Of a stretch of DNA of 34,793 nt, positions 7,822-16,727 are shown one piece after another. The translations under genes were made by a program, and so were the position numbers. The notes beneath the pieces are model-generated. The model saw only the letters and a program-made list of their open reading frames with translations. It did no database searches and had not been told where the DNA came from. The stretch's first letter is position 1, and each line of letters begins with the position of its first letter. Origin of the DNA: Bacteroidota bacterium (GTDB lineage Bacteria > Bacteroidota > Bacteroidia > Flavobacteriales_F > PHOS-HE28); assembly GCA_018266475.1 (NCBI GenBank), contig JAFEAI010000278.1, positions 1 to 34,793 of the forward strand, written 5' to 3'.

Positions 7822-8319
7822 GTTGTACATGGCCTCGGCCACGTACAGGTAATCATCGTATGAGGCGGCAGGGGCCGCATACGTGAAGATGTAGGAACGC
7901 CCGTCGGCCTCCTGCACGCGCTGCAGCAAGTGTACGCGGCTCCCTTCAGTGCCGTACTCGTATTCGGCCCAATGGGTTCCCTCGCCGTTGTCACCGCCCG
8001 AATCGATCACCTCCAGGCCCACCGCATGCTGTGCCGCTATGCGCTGCTTGAAGGGGGCGGCCTTGCCGTCGATGCCCTGCACGATCATCCGCACAGGCGT
8101 ATCCAATCTGCGGAACACCACCACGGTATCTCCGGCAGCCGGGGTTTCCACCGCCCATTTGCCCGGATGCCTTATGCTGAACGCATCCGATTTCCACACC
8201 TTCCAGGCAGGAACCGTGTCCTTTACGACCCGGGTGACCACGCGCACGTCCTGCGCGCACAAGGTGAAGGGAAGCAGAAGTGCGGACAAAAGCAGGGCGC
8301 GGTGGAAGAAGGGATTCAT
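7792..8319 (-). CDS. Secreted protein of unknown function
   Basis: The 175-residue product begins with a clear signal peptide (MNPFFHRALLLSALLLPFTL, ending CAQ). The mature part has alternating strands, with DAFSIRHPGKWAVETP followed by DTVVVFRRLDTPVRMIV. This resembles PsbP-like or stress-type periplasmic domains, in which a 'f.i.yP..W....' strand is followed by a hydrophobic sheet and a final helix with YDDYLYVAEAMYNSF. I do not recognise a specific function. It overlaps the convergent DUF1599 gene by 30 bp at the 3' ends and sits alone on this strand. Its position inside an otherwise conserved gene set suggests a lineage-specific insertion. Confidence 0.75.
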   Translation of the reverse strand: MNPFFHRALLLSALLLPFTLCAQDVRVVTRVVKDTVPAWKVWKSDAFSIRHPGKWAVETPAAGDTVVVFRRLDTPVRMIVQGIDGKAAPFKQRIAAQHAVGLEVIDSGGDNGEGTHWAEYEYGTEGSRVHLLQRVQEADGRSYIFTYAAPAASYDDYLYVAEAMYNSFAPATGGK

Positions 8320-8488
8320 GGCTTATGAGGGAAAATGTGCGGTGCCAATATCGGCATAGTTGCGTGAAGTCCGTGCCCCGTGCCCGATGATTCCAACAAC
8401 GGCATGTTGGCAATTGCGGAAACGGGCCGCAGCGACGGCGGCCCGGCGCAAGATTTTTGCATCCCGGCGCGAAAGACAAGCCCCATCG

Positions 8489-9049
8489 ATGAAACTCACC
8501 CGCTGCCTGCTGCTGGCCATCCCGCTGCTTTGCATGGGCGGGCATGCATGGGCGTTCCGCCTGCGGCTGAACGGGCTGGTCACCGAATACTCCACCCAGC
8601 AACCCATGCAGGCGGCCCGCGTGCGCATCTACAAGGACGGGCTGCTGCTGGCCCAGCAGGCCAGCAATGCAGCGGGAAAGTACGCGATGATGCTGGAGAA
8701 CAACGCGCACTATGTGCTGCGGGTAGATGCGCCGGGGTACCAGGGAAAGAGCATCATGGTGGATACGCACGGCACGGAATGGCAGGGGGACAAGCGCATC
8801 GCCGAACTGCTGGTGGAAATGCGGTTGCCGTCGCTGCGGACCGGCATCGATCTTTCCTATTTCGATCTTCCGCTGGGCCTGGCGCGGTTTGAGCCGGCCA
8901 CCGGCTTCACGCGGTGGAACAAGACCTACGAGCGCAGCCTGGCCATGGGTGCCCATGCGCTCATGGAGCAGTATGTGCGGCAGGAAGCGGAAATGCCTGC
9001 CGCAGGAGCCGAAGCACACCGGCGGGTGATGCCCGCGATCCGCCTGTGA
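8489..9049 (+). CDS. Secreted carboxypeptidase-regulatory-like domain protein
   Basis: This 186-residue protein starts at ATG 8489 with the signal peptide MKLTRCLLLAIPLLCMGG, ending AWA. The mature part begins with a carboxypeptidase-regulatory-like beta-sandwich: LRLNGLVTEYSTQQPMQAAR, then a KDG turn and NAAGKYAMML. After the sandwich comes LLVEMRLPSLRTGIDLSYF and then a segment with Leu-Gly-x-Ala-Arg-Phe, Trp-Asn-Lys-x-Tyr and a final helix. The order matches the proteins at 4484 and 26608, so I treat the three as one family. No enzyme motif is present. The gene lies between DUF1599 and the DoxX-type gene, with 152 bp to the latter. Confidence 0.75.
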   Translation: MKLTRCLLLAIPLLCMGGHAWAFRLRLNGLVTEYSTQQPMQAARVRIYKDGLLLAQQASNAAGKYAMMLENNAHYVLRVDAPGYQGKSIMVDTHGTEWQGDKRIAELLVEMRLPSLRTGIDLSYFDLPLGLARFEPATGFTRWNKTYERSLAMGAHALMEQYVRQEAEMPAAGAEAHRRVMPAIRL

Positions 9050-9137
9050 CGCCACAAGCTGCGGCCATGGCCGTTACCCGTGCGCGGGTGTTAGCAACCT
9101 TTGCCAATTGCCGCCAAGGGCGCGGCCAGCGGCGGCC

Positions 9138-9145
9138 TACCTTCG
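9138..9145 (+). promoter_or_regulatory. Possible -7 promoter box (TACCTTCG)
   Basis: TACCTTCG lies 56 bp before the start at 9202. The same eight bases precede clpS at 23330. No -33 TTG is found at standard spacing. Confidence 0.35.
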
Positions 9146-9201
9146 CGCGGTCCGGGCCTTGCAGGGCCCGTGCCTGAACCCATTACACAGGACCATCCGC
9201 C

Positions 9202-10542
9202 ATGCGTTTCTTTCTCTCCTTCTGCCGCATCCTGGTCGGCGCCACCTTCATCATCAGCGGGCTCATCAAGGCCAACGATCCCTTGGGCTTCAGCTACAAG
9301 TTGGAGGAGTACTTCGCCGCAAGCGCGCTCGGGCTTCCCTGGCTGATGCCCTACGCCGTGCCCCTGGCCATGCTGGCATGCCTGGCGGAGGTGGTGCTTG
9401 GGTTTGCCGTGCTGGTAGGGGGCAAAATGAAGCTGGCCACCTGGTCACTCCTGGCGCTCACCTTGTTCTTCGGATGGCTTACCGCCTACACGGCCACATG
9501 CGATCCCCTGGCCAAGTACGAGGTGGTGGTGAACGGGGTGAAGGAGCTGCGCGATGTTACCTGCGTTACGGATTGCGGATGCTTCGGCGATGCCATGAAG
9601 GGCTCCTTGGGCAGGCCGCTCACCCCATGGGAAAGTTTCAGCAAGGACATGGTGCTGCTCGTGTTCGTGCTGCCCTTGTTCATTTTCCGGAAGCGGATCA
9701 AGTTCAATACCTGGGGCGACGACCTTGCCCTGCTGCCCATCGCCATGCTGCTCCTTGCGTTCTACTGCTGGGTGTTCACCTGGTGGTTCCCCTTGTTGTT
9801 CTCCTTGGTGGTGCTGGGGGGGTACCTGCTGGTGAAACGGCTGACGGAAGAACCCAAGGGGCAATGGATCACGGCGGCGTGGGTGGCCGCAGCCACGGTG
9901 GCCTTCATGTGGTACGTCCTGGTACACCAACCGGTGCGCGATTACAGGCCCTATGCCGTGGGCAAGAGCATCATCGAGCAGAAAAGCCAGGCCAAGCCGC
10001 CGGTGAACCGCACCTACGTAAGCTACCGCAACAAGACCACCGGCGAGGTGAAGGAATACCTGACCACGGAACCCTACCCATGGGACGACCCCAACTTTGA
10101 GAACGTGCCCAACAGCACGCGGGTGGTGGAGGTGGAGCCGGGCGTGGCCTCCCAGGTGCAGGATTTCATCCTCTACAACCGGGACGGTGAGGACATGACC
10201 GAGGACGTGCTCAATGCCCCGGTGCCCGTGCTGCTGGTGGTGGCCAAAACCATCGGGGAAACGCGCACCAGCTGCCAACCGGCGATCAATGCCTTGGCCG
10301 AAGCGGCGCAGAAGGCCGGGTGGCAGGTGTACGGCCTTACCAGCAGCGCCTATGACCAGACCGAGGAATTCAGGCATGCCAACCAGAACATGTTCGAGTA
10401 CCTCACCTGCGACGAGATCACCCTGAAGACCATGATCCGCAGCAACCCCGGTGTGGTGGTGATGCAGGAAGGGACCATTCGCGGCAAATGGAGCTGCCAT
10501 GATGTGCCAAGCTTCGCCAAGGCCGCAAAAACGTTGAAGTAG
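9202..10542 (+). CDS. DoxX/MauE-type membrane protein (BT_3928-like family)
   Basis: The 446-residue protein has a DoxX-type start: FFLSFCRILVGATFIISGLIK, shown here in part as RILVGATFIISGLIKAND, which is the first helix plus the family's Lys-x-x-Asp-Pro segment. About eight transmembrane helices fill residues 1-250. The DCGCFGDAMKG motif near residue 125 matches MauE/DoxX proteins, where such cysteines are linked to thiol or quinone redox chemistry. The last 200 residues lie outside the membrane and resemble a thioredoxin-like fold (PVLLVVAKTIGETRTSC near its start), but lack a CxxC pair. The family is found next to tpiA in most Bacteroidota, as here, where tpiA follows after 79 bp. The biochemical role remains unproven. 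Confidence 0.85.
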   Translation: MRFFLSFCRILVGATFIISGLIKANDPLGFSYKLEEYFAASALGLPWLMPYAVPLAMLACLAEVVLGFAVLVGGKMKLATWSLLALTLFFGWLTAYTATCDPLAKYEVVVNGVKELRDVTCVTDCGCFGDAMKGSLGRPLTPWESFSKDMVLLVFVLPLFIFRKRIKFNTWGDDLALLPIAMLLLAFYCWVFTWWFPLLFSLVVLGGYLLVKRLTEEPKGQWITAAWVAAATVAFMWYVLVHQPVRDYRPYAVGKSIIEQKSQAKPPVNRTYVSYRNKTTGEVKEYLTTEPYPWDDPNFENVPNSTRVVEVEPGVASQVQDFILYNRDGEDMTEDVLNAPVPVLLVVAKTIGETRTSCQPAINALAEAAQKAGWQVYGLTSSAYDQTEEFRHANQNMFEYLTCDEITLKTMIRSNPGVVVMQEGTIRGKWSCHDVPSFAKAAKTLK

Positions 10543-10621
10543 CCCGGTTGCACGCGGACCAGGTCCATCCGGAAGCAGCCGTACTGAGGGAACGGGCGAA
10601 TTGAAAAACACGAAAAGACCC

Positions 10622-11428
10622 ATGCCACCTAGCGGGAAGAAGATGATCGTTGCCGGAAACTGGAAAATGCACACCGATGCACAGTCGGCCGCAGCCTTGG
10701 CGGAACAAGTGGCGGGGCGGTCCGCGCAGGAGGCCGGGCAAGTGCAAGTGGTCCTTGCGCCGCCGTTCCCCTTTCTTGCCGAAGCGGTAAGGCGTGCCCG
10801 GGCAGCCGACCAGGAAAACGGTCGGCAGTGCGTCATCATCGCCGCGCAAAACTGCCACGAAGAGGAGCAGGGCGCCTACACCGGTGAAGTAGGCGTGCCC
10901 ATGCTGCGGTCCATTGGCGTGGGCGCATGCATTGTTGGCCATAGTGAACGGCGCCAGTACTATGCGGAAACCGATGCCGCGGTGGGAAGGAAGGTGGAGC
11001 GCCTGCTGCAGCACGGGCTGATGCCCATTTACTGCTGCGGTGAAGGCCGTGAGGACCGCGAAGCCGGCAGGCACCGGGAGGTGGTGGCCCTCCAACTGCG
11101 CACGGCCCTTGGCGCGATCCCCGGCCATGGGCTGGCCAAGGTGGTGGTGGCTTATGAACCCGTATGGGCCATCGGCACCGGCCTTACGGCCACGCCCGCG
11201 CAAGCCCAGGAGATGCATGCCTTCATCCGGGCGGAACTGCGCGCTTTGGCCGGGGAGGCCGCCACGCACATCCCCATCCTCTACGGAGGCTCATGCAAAC
11301 CGGACAATGCGGCCGGCATCTTTGCCTGCCCGGACATCAACGGGGGGCTGATCGGCGGCGCCTCACTGGCCGCGGAGCCGTTCATGGAGCTGGTGCGCAT
11401 GGCACGTCACGCCCAATCGCCCGCCTGA
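10622..11428 (+). CDS. tpiA: Triosephosphate isomerase
   Basis: The enzyme interconverts dihydroxyacetone phosphate and glyceraldehyde 3-phosphate in glycolysis and gluconeogenesis. From ATG 10622 it is 268 residues, close to the usual 250. Active-site residues are N13 and K15 (in VAGNWKM), H107 (in IVGHSERR) and E179 (in AYEPVWAIGTG). The phosphate-binding segments YGGSCKPDN and GGLIGGASL are present near the end. A TTG at 10601 would add seven residues, and ATG 10643 would remove seven; the latter has GAAGAAG just upstream, but the two lysines before MIVAGNW are typical of the family. Its TGA overlaps the prmA ATG as TGATG, so the two genes are coupled. Confidence 0.95.
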   Translation: MPPSGKKMIVAGNWKMHTDAQSAAALAEQVAGRSAQEAGQVQVVLAPPFPFLAEAVRRARAADQENGRQCVIIAAQNCHEEEQGAYTGEVGVPMLRSIGVGACIVGHSERRQYYAETDAAVGRKVERLLQHGLMPIYCCGEGREDREAGRHREVVALQLRTALGAIPGHGLAKVVVAYEPVWAIGTGLTATPAQAQEMHAFIRAELRALAGEAATHIPILYGGSCKPDNAAGIFACPDINGGLIGGASLAAEPFMELVRMARHAQSPA

Positions 11429-12276
11429 TGCCCTACACCGAGGTCGATTTCCTCATCACGCCCTGCGAACCTTGGCGCGACCTGCTGATGGTGGAGCTGA
11501 TGGAACTGGACTACGAGGGTTTCGAGGAAACAGCCTTCGGACTGAAAGCCTACGTGGAAAACACCAAGTTCAACGAGCGTGTGCTGGGCCGCCTGATGGT
11601 GCTGCGGGATCCGCACGCCAAGGTGAACTACACGGTGCGGGAACTCCCCGAAGTGAATTGGAACGCCCGGTGGGAAAGCGAATTCCAACCGGTTGAAGTG
11701 GAAGGCAAGGTGCGGATCCGCGCGGAGTTCCACCCCGCCAAGGGCGGATTCATCCACGATATTGTGATCACGCCCCGCATGGCCTTCGGCACGGGCCACC
11801 ACGCCACCACGCGCATGATGGTGCGCTCCATGTTGCACCATCCCGTGAAAGGCCAGCGCGTGTGTGACCTGGGCTGCGGCACCGCCGTGCTGGCCATCCT
11901 CGCCGAGCAGATGGGGGCCGCCGAGGTCCTGGCCATCGACCATGATCCCCTGGCCGTGGAAAACGCACGGCACAACGTGGCCATCAACCGTTGTAAGCGC
12001 GTGATCGTGGAAAAGGGAGGAACAGGGCTGGGGAAAGGCGCAGGCTTCGGCACTATTTTGGCGAACATCGAACGCAATACCTTGATCAATGCCATGGCGG
12101 ACATGGTGGCGGCCCTGGCACCGGGGGGGAGCCTGCTGCTGAGCGGGTTCATCATGGGGGATGCCGCCTTGATGGACGAGGCCGCAACACGGCACGGATT
12201 GAAAAAGGTGCAAGACCTGAATGACGGCGAATGGGCATTTTCAAGATGGGAAAAACCCGCAGCGCAAGCAAAATGA
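11428..12276 (+). CDS. prmA: Ribosomal protein L11 methyltransferase
   Basis: PrmA trimethylates ribosomal protein L11 with S-adenosylmethionine. The 282-residue product has the short N-terminal substrate-recognition domain (residues 1-60), then the class I methyltransferase core. AFGTGHHATTRMM before the core is the PrmA signature. CDLGCGTAVLAILAEQ is motif I, AIDHDPLAVENARHN is motif II, and LANIERNTLI stands for the usual NI-x-x-x-x-L catalytic loop; the more common Asn-Ile-Leu becomes Asn-Ile-Glu here. The C-terminal LLLSGFI matches the family. The start overlaps the tpiA stop by one base and the stop overlaps the next ATG by four, placing it in the middle of a tight operon. Confidence 0.93.
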   Translation: MPYTEVDFLITPCEPWRDLLMVELMELDYEGFEETAFGLKAYVENTKFNERVLGRLMVLRDPHAKVNYTVRELPEVNWNARWESEFQPVEVEGKVRIRAEFHPAKGGFIHDIVITPRMAFGTGHHATTRMMVRSMLHHPVKGQRVCDLGCGTAVLAILAEQMGAAEVLAIDHDPLAVENARHNVAINRCKRVIVEKGGTGLGKGAGFGTILANIERNTLINAMADMVAALAPGGSLLLSGFIMGDAALMDEAATRHGLKKVQDLNDGEWAFSRWEKPAAQAK

Positions 12277-15200
12277 CCACCAAACTGGTGCAGGCCGCGG
12301 CCCTGCTGTTCGCAGGGCTGGCCTTCAGCACGGCCGGCCATGCACAGGCCCCCGTGTTCACCGATGACCAGGCCGCGTTCCAGGCGGAGATCAACACCTT
12401 CCTCACCGCAGCCAACAAGAAGGAAGGCGCGGCCTTCATGGAAAGCGTGTTCATTCCCTTCTGGAACGGCAGCTTCCTCAATGCGGGCCTGCGCACCAGG
12501 ATGGTGGCCTTGGCCAATGTGATGGCCAAGAAGCGCTTTGCCGCACTGCCGGATTTCAAGGACATGCTCGGAAACGCCGCAGCCTTTCCCGCCAAGGGCC
12601 ACAGCCAGGCCGAGTTCGATGCCTGGCTGAAGGGGCTTGAAAAGGCCGGGCGCTCCACGCGCAAGCAGGACTTGGACGACATGCTCGGCCTGGGCAACGG
12701 CCTGATGGCTGAAAATGTGCTGTACAAAACGGCCGCATCCAACTGGCACCTCCGCAGCGGGAAATTCGTATTTGCCTTTGACAGCGTGCCGAAGATCGAC
12801 GTTGCAGCCACCGACCTCGTGTGGTGGACCCGCACGGACAGCTCGGTGATCGAGGGCACCAGCGGAACCTATTACCCGCTCACCAACACCTGGGCCGGAA
12901 AAGGAGGCCTTATCACCTGGAAGCGCGCAGGCCTGAAATCGGACCAGACCTATGCGAAATGGGCACACCCTTACATCCTCAAGCTCAAAACCCCGGAGGT
13001 GGCCATTGACAGCGTGAACTTCACCGACCCGTACTTTGACAAGGTGCTGCTGGGGCAGGTAAAGGACAAGCTCCGGGCCAATGTTACCGAGGAAAGAGCA
13101 TCCTATCCCCGCTTTGAGAGCTACGACCGCCGCAAGCGGATCAGCGAGATCGTGCCGGGGATCGACTTCGAGGGCGGGTTCAGCATGCAGGGCGCCAAGC
13201 TGCAGGGCTACGGCACCAAGGAGGAGCTGGCGTCGCTCACCTTCAAGCGCGATGGCCGCCCCTTCATCACTACGCACGGGCTGGTGTTCACCATCGAACC
13301 CGAAAAGATCACCAGTGAGGATGTGGACGTGGTGGTGAAGCTGGACAAGGATTCCATCTTCCACCCCAGCGTAACCCTGCGCTTCATGCGGGACAAGAAG
13401 ACCCTCACCCTGATCAAACGGGACGAAGGCCTTTCCAAGGGTCCGTTCTACGACACGTACCACAAGCTGGACATGTATTTCGAGGAGCTCCGGTGGAAGC
13501 AGGGCGACCCCCTGGTGCAGCTGGGCAACATGCAGGGCACCACCCAAACAAGCACCTCCTTCGAGAGCTTCAACTACTTCGAAAAGCGGCGGTACATGGC
13601 CATGTTGGGCATCGATGAGGTGCATCCGCTTTCGCGGATCAGGGCCTTCAGCAAGCAGGCCGGCGAGGAGTTCAGCGTAAAGGATTTCGCACAGTACGCC
13701 AAGCTGCAGGTGGCGCAGGTGAAGCCCATGCTGATCAACCTGGCCAACATGGGCTTCCTGGACTATGACCTGGAGGAGGAGCAGGTAAAGGTGCTGCCCC
13801 GCCTGATGCAGCACATCCTCAACAGCGCCGGAAAAGTGGATTACGACGTGCTGCAGTTCAACAGCAACAGCCCCGATGGCGTCAACGGGACCATCAACCT
13901 GCTCAACAACGACCTGGCGCTCAAAGGCGTGTCCCGCATCATGATGAGCGACTCGCAGGACGTGAAGATCTACCCCTCGGATAAGCAGGTCACCATCAAG
14001 AAAAACCGCGACTTCAGCTTCGGCGGCATGGTGAAGGCCGGCAAGCTCACCTTCCACGGCAAGGAGTATTTCTTCCATTACGACCCCTTCATCATCGACC
14101 TGCTCAACGTGGACAGCGTGTCCTTCCTGGCGGACAGCTTCGAGCCGGACGACAACGGAAACACCAGGCAGGTGAAGGTGAAGAACGTGCTGGAGAACGT
14201 TGCCGGCTCATTGGAGATCGACGCGGCATCCAACAAGAGCGGGCTGCAGGTGAAGAAGTACCCCGACTTCCCCAAGTTCAACAGCACCCGGGAAAGCTTT
14301 GTGTTCTATGACCGGCGCAACATCCAGAAAGGCGCCTACAAACGGGACAAGTTCTACTACAAGAGCGACCCCTTCCAATTGGACAGCCTGGACAACTTCG
14401 CCAACGACCGCCTGAAATTCAACGGCGTGCTGGTGAGCGCAGGCATCTTCCCCGACATCCGGGAAACACTGCGCCTGCAGCATGATTATGCGCTCGGATT
14501 CGTGCGGCCCACCGGGGCCGGCGGCATGCCCTTGTACGGCAAAAAAGCCAAGTTCTCCGAAACGCTCAGCCTGGACAACAAGGGCCTGCACGGCGAAGGC
14601 GACCTCAACTACCTCACCACCCTGGCCCACAGCCGCAACCTGGTATTCACCCCGGACACCACCTTCGGCATGGCGGACACGCTCTACAACGGCGCTGCGG
14701 CCAGCGCCTCGCTGAACGTGCCCAATGTGCATGCCTCCAACGTGTTCGTGCGGCTGGAGCCGGCCAAGGACGTGCTGATGGCACGCACCACCAAGGTGCC
14801 CATGGAGATGTTCGACAAGCAGGCCTACCTGCACGGCAAGACCGAGCTGCGCCCGGACGGCATGACCGGCGCCGGCCTGGTGGATTTCACCAATGCCACC
14901 CTCCGTTCCAAGCTGTTCGACTTCAAGACCATGAAGGTGCATGCCGACACCAGCGACTTCCGCCTGACCGAAGGGGACACCACGGCCATCGCCTTCCGCA
15001 CCGACAACGTGAACGCCACCGTGAAGCTCGACGAACGGATAGGGGAGTTCGTCAGCAACGGTTCCGAGACCAAGGTGGAGTTCCCGTACAACCAGTACGT
15101 CTGCTTCATGGACCGCTTCAAGTGGTACATGGACCAGGGCGACATCCAGCTGGAAAGCGACCGTACCGCAGCGGCGGGCAACGAGGACCTCCAGCTCAGC

Positions 15201-16727
15201 GGCAGCAATTTCATCAGCGTGAACCCCCAGCAGGATTCGCTCCGCTTCATGGCGCCCAAGGCACGCTACGACCTCAAGCGCCACATCATCACCGCCAACG
15301 AAGTGCAGTACATCCAAGTGGCCGATGCACTGATCGCCCCGGACAGCATGCGCGTGCGCATCGGCCGCAATGCCAAGATGGACCCGCTCACGCACGCCAC
15401 CGTCACGGCCAACTTCGTGAACAAGTACCACACCTTGCATGATGCCGCCGTGAACATCGCCGCCCGCAGGCAGTACAGCGGTTCTGGCATCTATGACTAC
15501 AAGGACGAAACCGGCAAGGTGTTCCCCATAGACATGCGGACCATCAACGTGGACACCACCTTCCAGACCTACGCCCTGGGGCGCGTTCCCCAGGATGCCG
15601 GATTCCAGCTCAGCCCGGCCTTCGACTTCTTCGGGGACGTGAAGCTGCAGGCCTCCAGCAAGGACCTCACCTTTACCGGCAACACCCGCATCAAGCACGA
15701 CTGCCCCGGCATTGCACGCAATTGGATGGGCTTCACCGGCATGATAGACCCCCAGGAGGTATTTATCCCCGTAAGCGATTCGCTGGTGGATGCCGAGGGC
15801 TTCCCGGTGGGCGCCGGCATCTACATGACCAAGGACGACCCCTTCACCACCTACGGCACCTTCCTTAGCCGCAAGAAGGACAAGGACGACCGCGACATCA
15901 TCAGCGCGAAGGGGCTGCTCTTCTTCGACAAGGTCCGCAAGGCCTACCTCATCTCCAACAAGGACAAGATCCGGCAGAACAATCTGCCCGGAAATCTCGT
16001 GGGGCTTTCCACGGAATCCTGCCTGCTTTCAGCTGACGGCCACATCAGCCCCGGCGTGCAATTGGGCCAGGTGCAGGCCGATGCATACGGCACCTTGGAG
16101 TACAAGGGCGCCGATGCCGCCATCGCCGCCAAGGTTACCCTCGTGGCCGACTTCCCCTTCCTGGGCAACGCCCTGGAAAAAATGGTGGCCGACATCGCCG
16201 CCTATCCCGAGCAGAAACAGGTGGACCTCTCCAAAACCCCGTACGAACGTGCCATCCGCGAGATCCTCGGCAAGGAAAAGAGCGACAAGGTGATCAGCGA
16301 GCTCAGCATCAAGGGCGAGATCAAACGCCTGCCCGATGAACTGGTGAAAGCACTTGTGTTCTGCGACCTGAACCTGGAATGGAACGCCAAGGACGAGGCC
16401 TGGCAAAGTACAGGACCCCTGGGCCTGGGCACCGTGCTGAAGAAACCGGTATACCGCTACCTCAAGGGCAAGGTGGAGTTCCAGCGCAAGCGCAGCGGCG
16501 ATGTGATGTCCGTGCTGTTGATGCTGGACGATCAGACCTACTGGTTCTTCCAGTACACGCGCAACTACATGTACACCTACAGCAGCAGCGCCGACTTCAA
16601 CACCATGATCAGTGAGCTGAAGGACGACAAGCGCAAGTTTGACGGGAAGAAGGGCATGCCCGATTACCAGTTCATCCTCACCAACAAGCGCAAGGTGGAC
16701 GATTTTCGCGACCGGTTCGGACTATGA
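12273..16727 (+). CDS. Very large exported protein of unknown function (1484 aa)
   Basis: The protein starts at ATG 12273, which overlaps the prmA stop as ATGA and gives a clean signal peptide (MTTKLVQAAALLFAGLAFST, ending GHAQ); ATG 12231 would hide that peptide. No membrane helices follow. Residues 20-150 are helical. The rest is dominated by beta-strand repeats with many short hydrophobic-charged alternations, including IDFEGGFSMQGAKLQGYG near 290, FNGVLVSAGIFPDI near 700 and FDFFGDVKLQASSKDLTF near 1120. These resemble the filament-like beta-sheets of OstA/LptA-type or AsmA-like lipid-bridging proteins, though I see no decisive motif. A winged-helix-like patch may lie around residues 460-520. 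Its stop overlaps plsY, so it is likely made together with phospholipid synthesis. Function unknown. Confidence 0.85.
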   Translation: MTTKLVQAAALLFAGLAFSTAGHAQAPVFTDDQAAFQAEINTFLTAANKKEGAAFMESVFIPFWNGSFLNAGLRTRMVALANVMAKKRFAALPDFKDMLGNAAAFPAKGHSQAEFDAWLKGLEKAGRSTRKQDLDDMLGLGNGLMAENVLYKTAASNWHLRSGKFVFAFDSVPKIDVAATDLVWWTRTDSSVIEGTSGTYYPLTNTWAGKGGLITWKRAGLKSDQTYAKWAHPYILKLKTPEVAIDSVNFTDPYFDKVLLGQVKDKLRANVTEERASYPRFESYDRRKRISEIVPGIDFEGGFSMQGAKLQGYGTKEELASLTFKRDGRPFITTHGLVFTIEPEKITSEDVDVVVKLDKDSIFHPSVTLRFMRDKKTLTLIKRDEGLSKGPFYDTYHKLDMYFEELRWKQGDPLVQLGNMQGTTQTSTSFESFNYFEKRRYMAMLGIDEVHPLSRIRAFSKQAGEEFSVKDFAQYAKLQVAQVKPMLINLANMGFLDYDLEEEQVKVLPRLMQHILNSAGKVDYDVLQFNSNSPDGVNGTINLLNNDLALKGVSRIMMSDSQDVKIYPSDKQVTIKKNRDFSFGGMVKAGKLTFHGKEYFFHYDPFIIDLLNVDSVSFLADSFEPDDNGNTRQVKVKNVLENVAGSLEIDAASNKSGLQVKKYPDFPKFNSTRESFVFYDRRNIQKGAYKRDKFYYKSDPFQLDSLDNFANDRLKFNGVLVSAGIFPDIRETLRLQHDYALGFVRPTGAGGMPLYGKKAKFSETLSLDNKGLHGEGDLNYLTTLAHSRNLVFTPDTTFGMADTLYNGAAASASLNVPNVHASNVFVRLEPAKDVLMARTTKVPMEMFDKQAYLHGKTELRPDGMTGAGLVDFTNATLRSKLFDFKTMKVHADTSDFRLTEGDTTAIAFRTDNVNATVKLDERIGEFVSNGSETKVEFPYNQYVCFMDRFKWYMDQGDIQLESDRTAAAGNEDLQLSGSNFISVNPQQDSLRFMAPKARYDLKRHIITANEVQYIQVADALIAPDSMRVRIGRNAKMDPLTHATVTANFVNKYHTLHDAAVNIAARRQYSGSGIYDYKDETGKVFPIDMRTINVDTTFQTYALGRVPQDAGFQLSPAFDFFGDVKLQASSKDLTFTGNTRIKHDCPGIARNWMGFTGMIDPQEVFIPVSDSLVDAEGFPVGAGIYMTKDDPFTTYGTFLSRKKDKDDRDIISAKGLLFFDKVRKAYLISNKDKIRQNNLPGNLVGLSTESCLLSADGHISPGVQLGQVQADAYGTLEYKGADAAIAAKVTLVADFPFLGNALEKMVADIAAYPEQKQVDLSKTPYERAIREILGKEKSDKVISELSIKGEIKRLPDELVKALVFCDLNLEWNAKDEAWQSTGPLGLGTVLKKPVYRYLKGKVEFQRKRSGDVMSVLLMLDDQTYWFFQYTRNYMYTYSSSADFNTMISELKDDKRKFDGKKGMPDYQFILTNKRKVDDFRDRFGL

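Noticed and set aside
9445-10839. Minus-strand open frame of 464 codons across the DoxX-type gene and tpiA
   Set aside because: Antisense to two conserved genes and His/Gly-rich, so a shadow.
11628-14078. Long minus-strand open frame (816 codons) across prmA and the large exported protein
   Set aside because: It lies antisense to two well-supported genes, has a His/Val/Gly-rich composition typical of GC-rich shadow frames, and contains no recognisable domain.
14208-15698. Minus-strand open frame of 496 codons inside the 1484-residue gene
   Set aside because: Same shadow composition; third-position GC bias keeps it open by chance.
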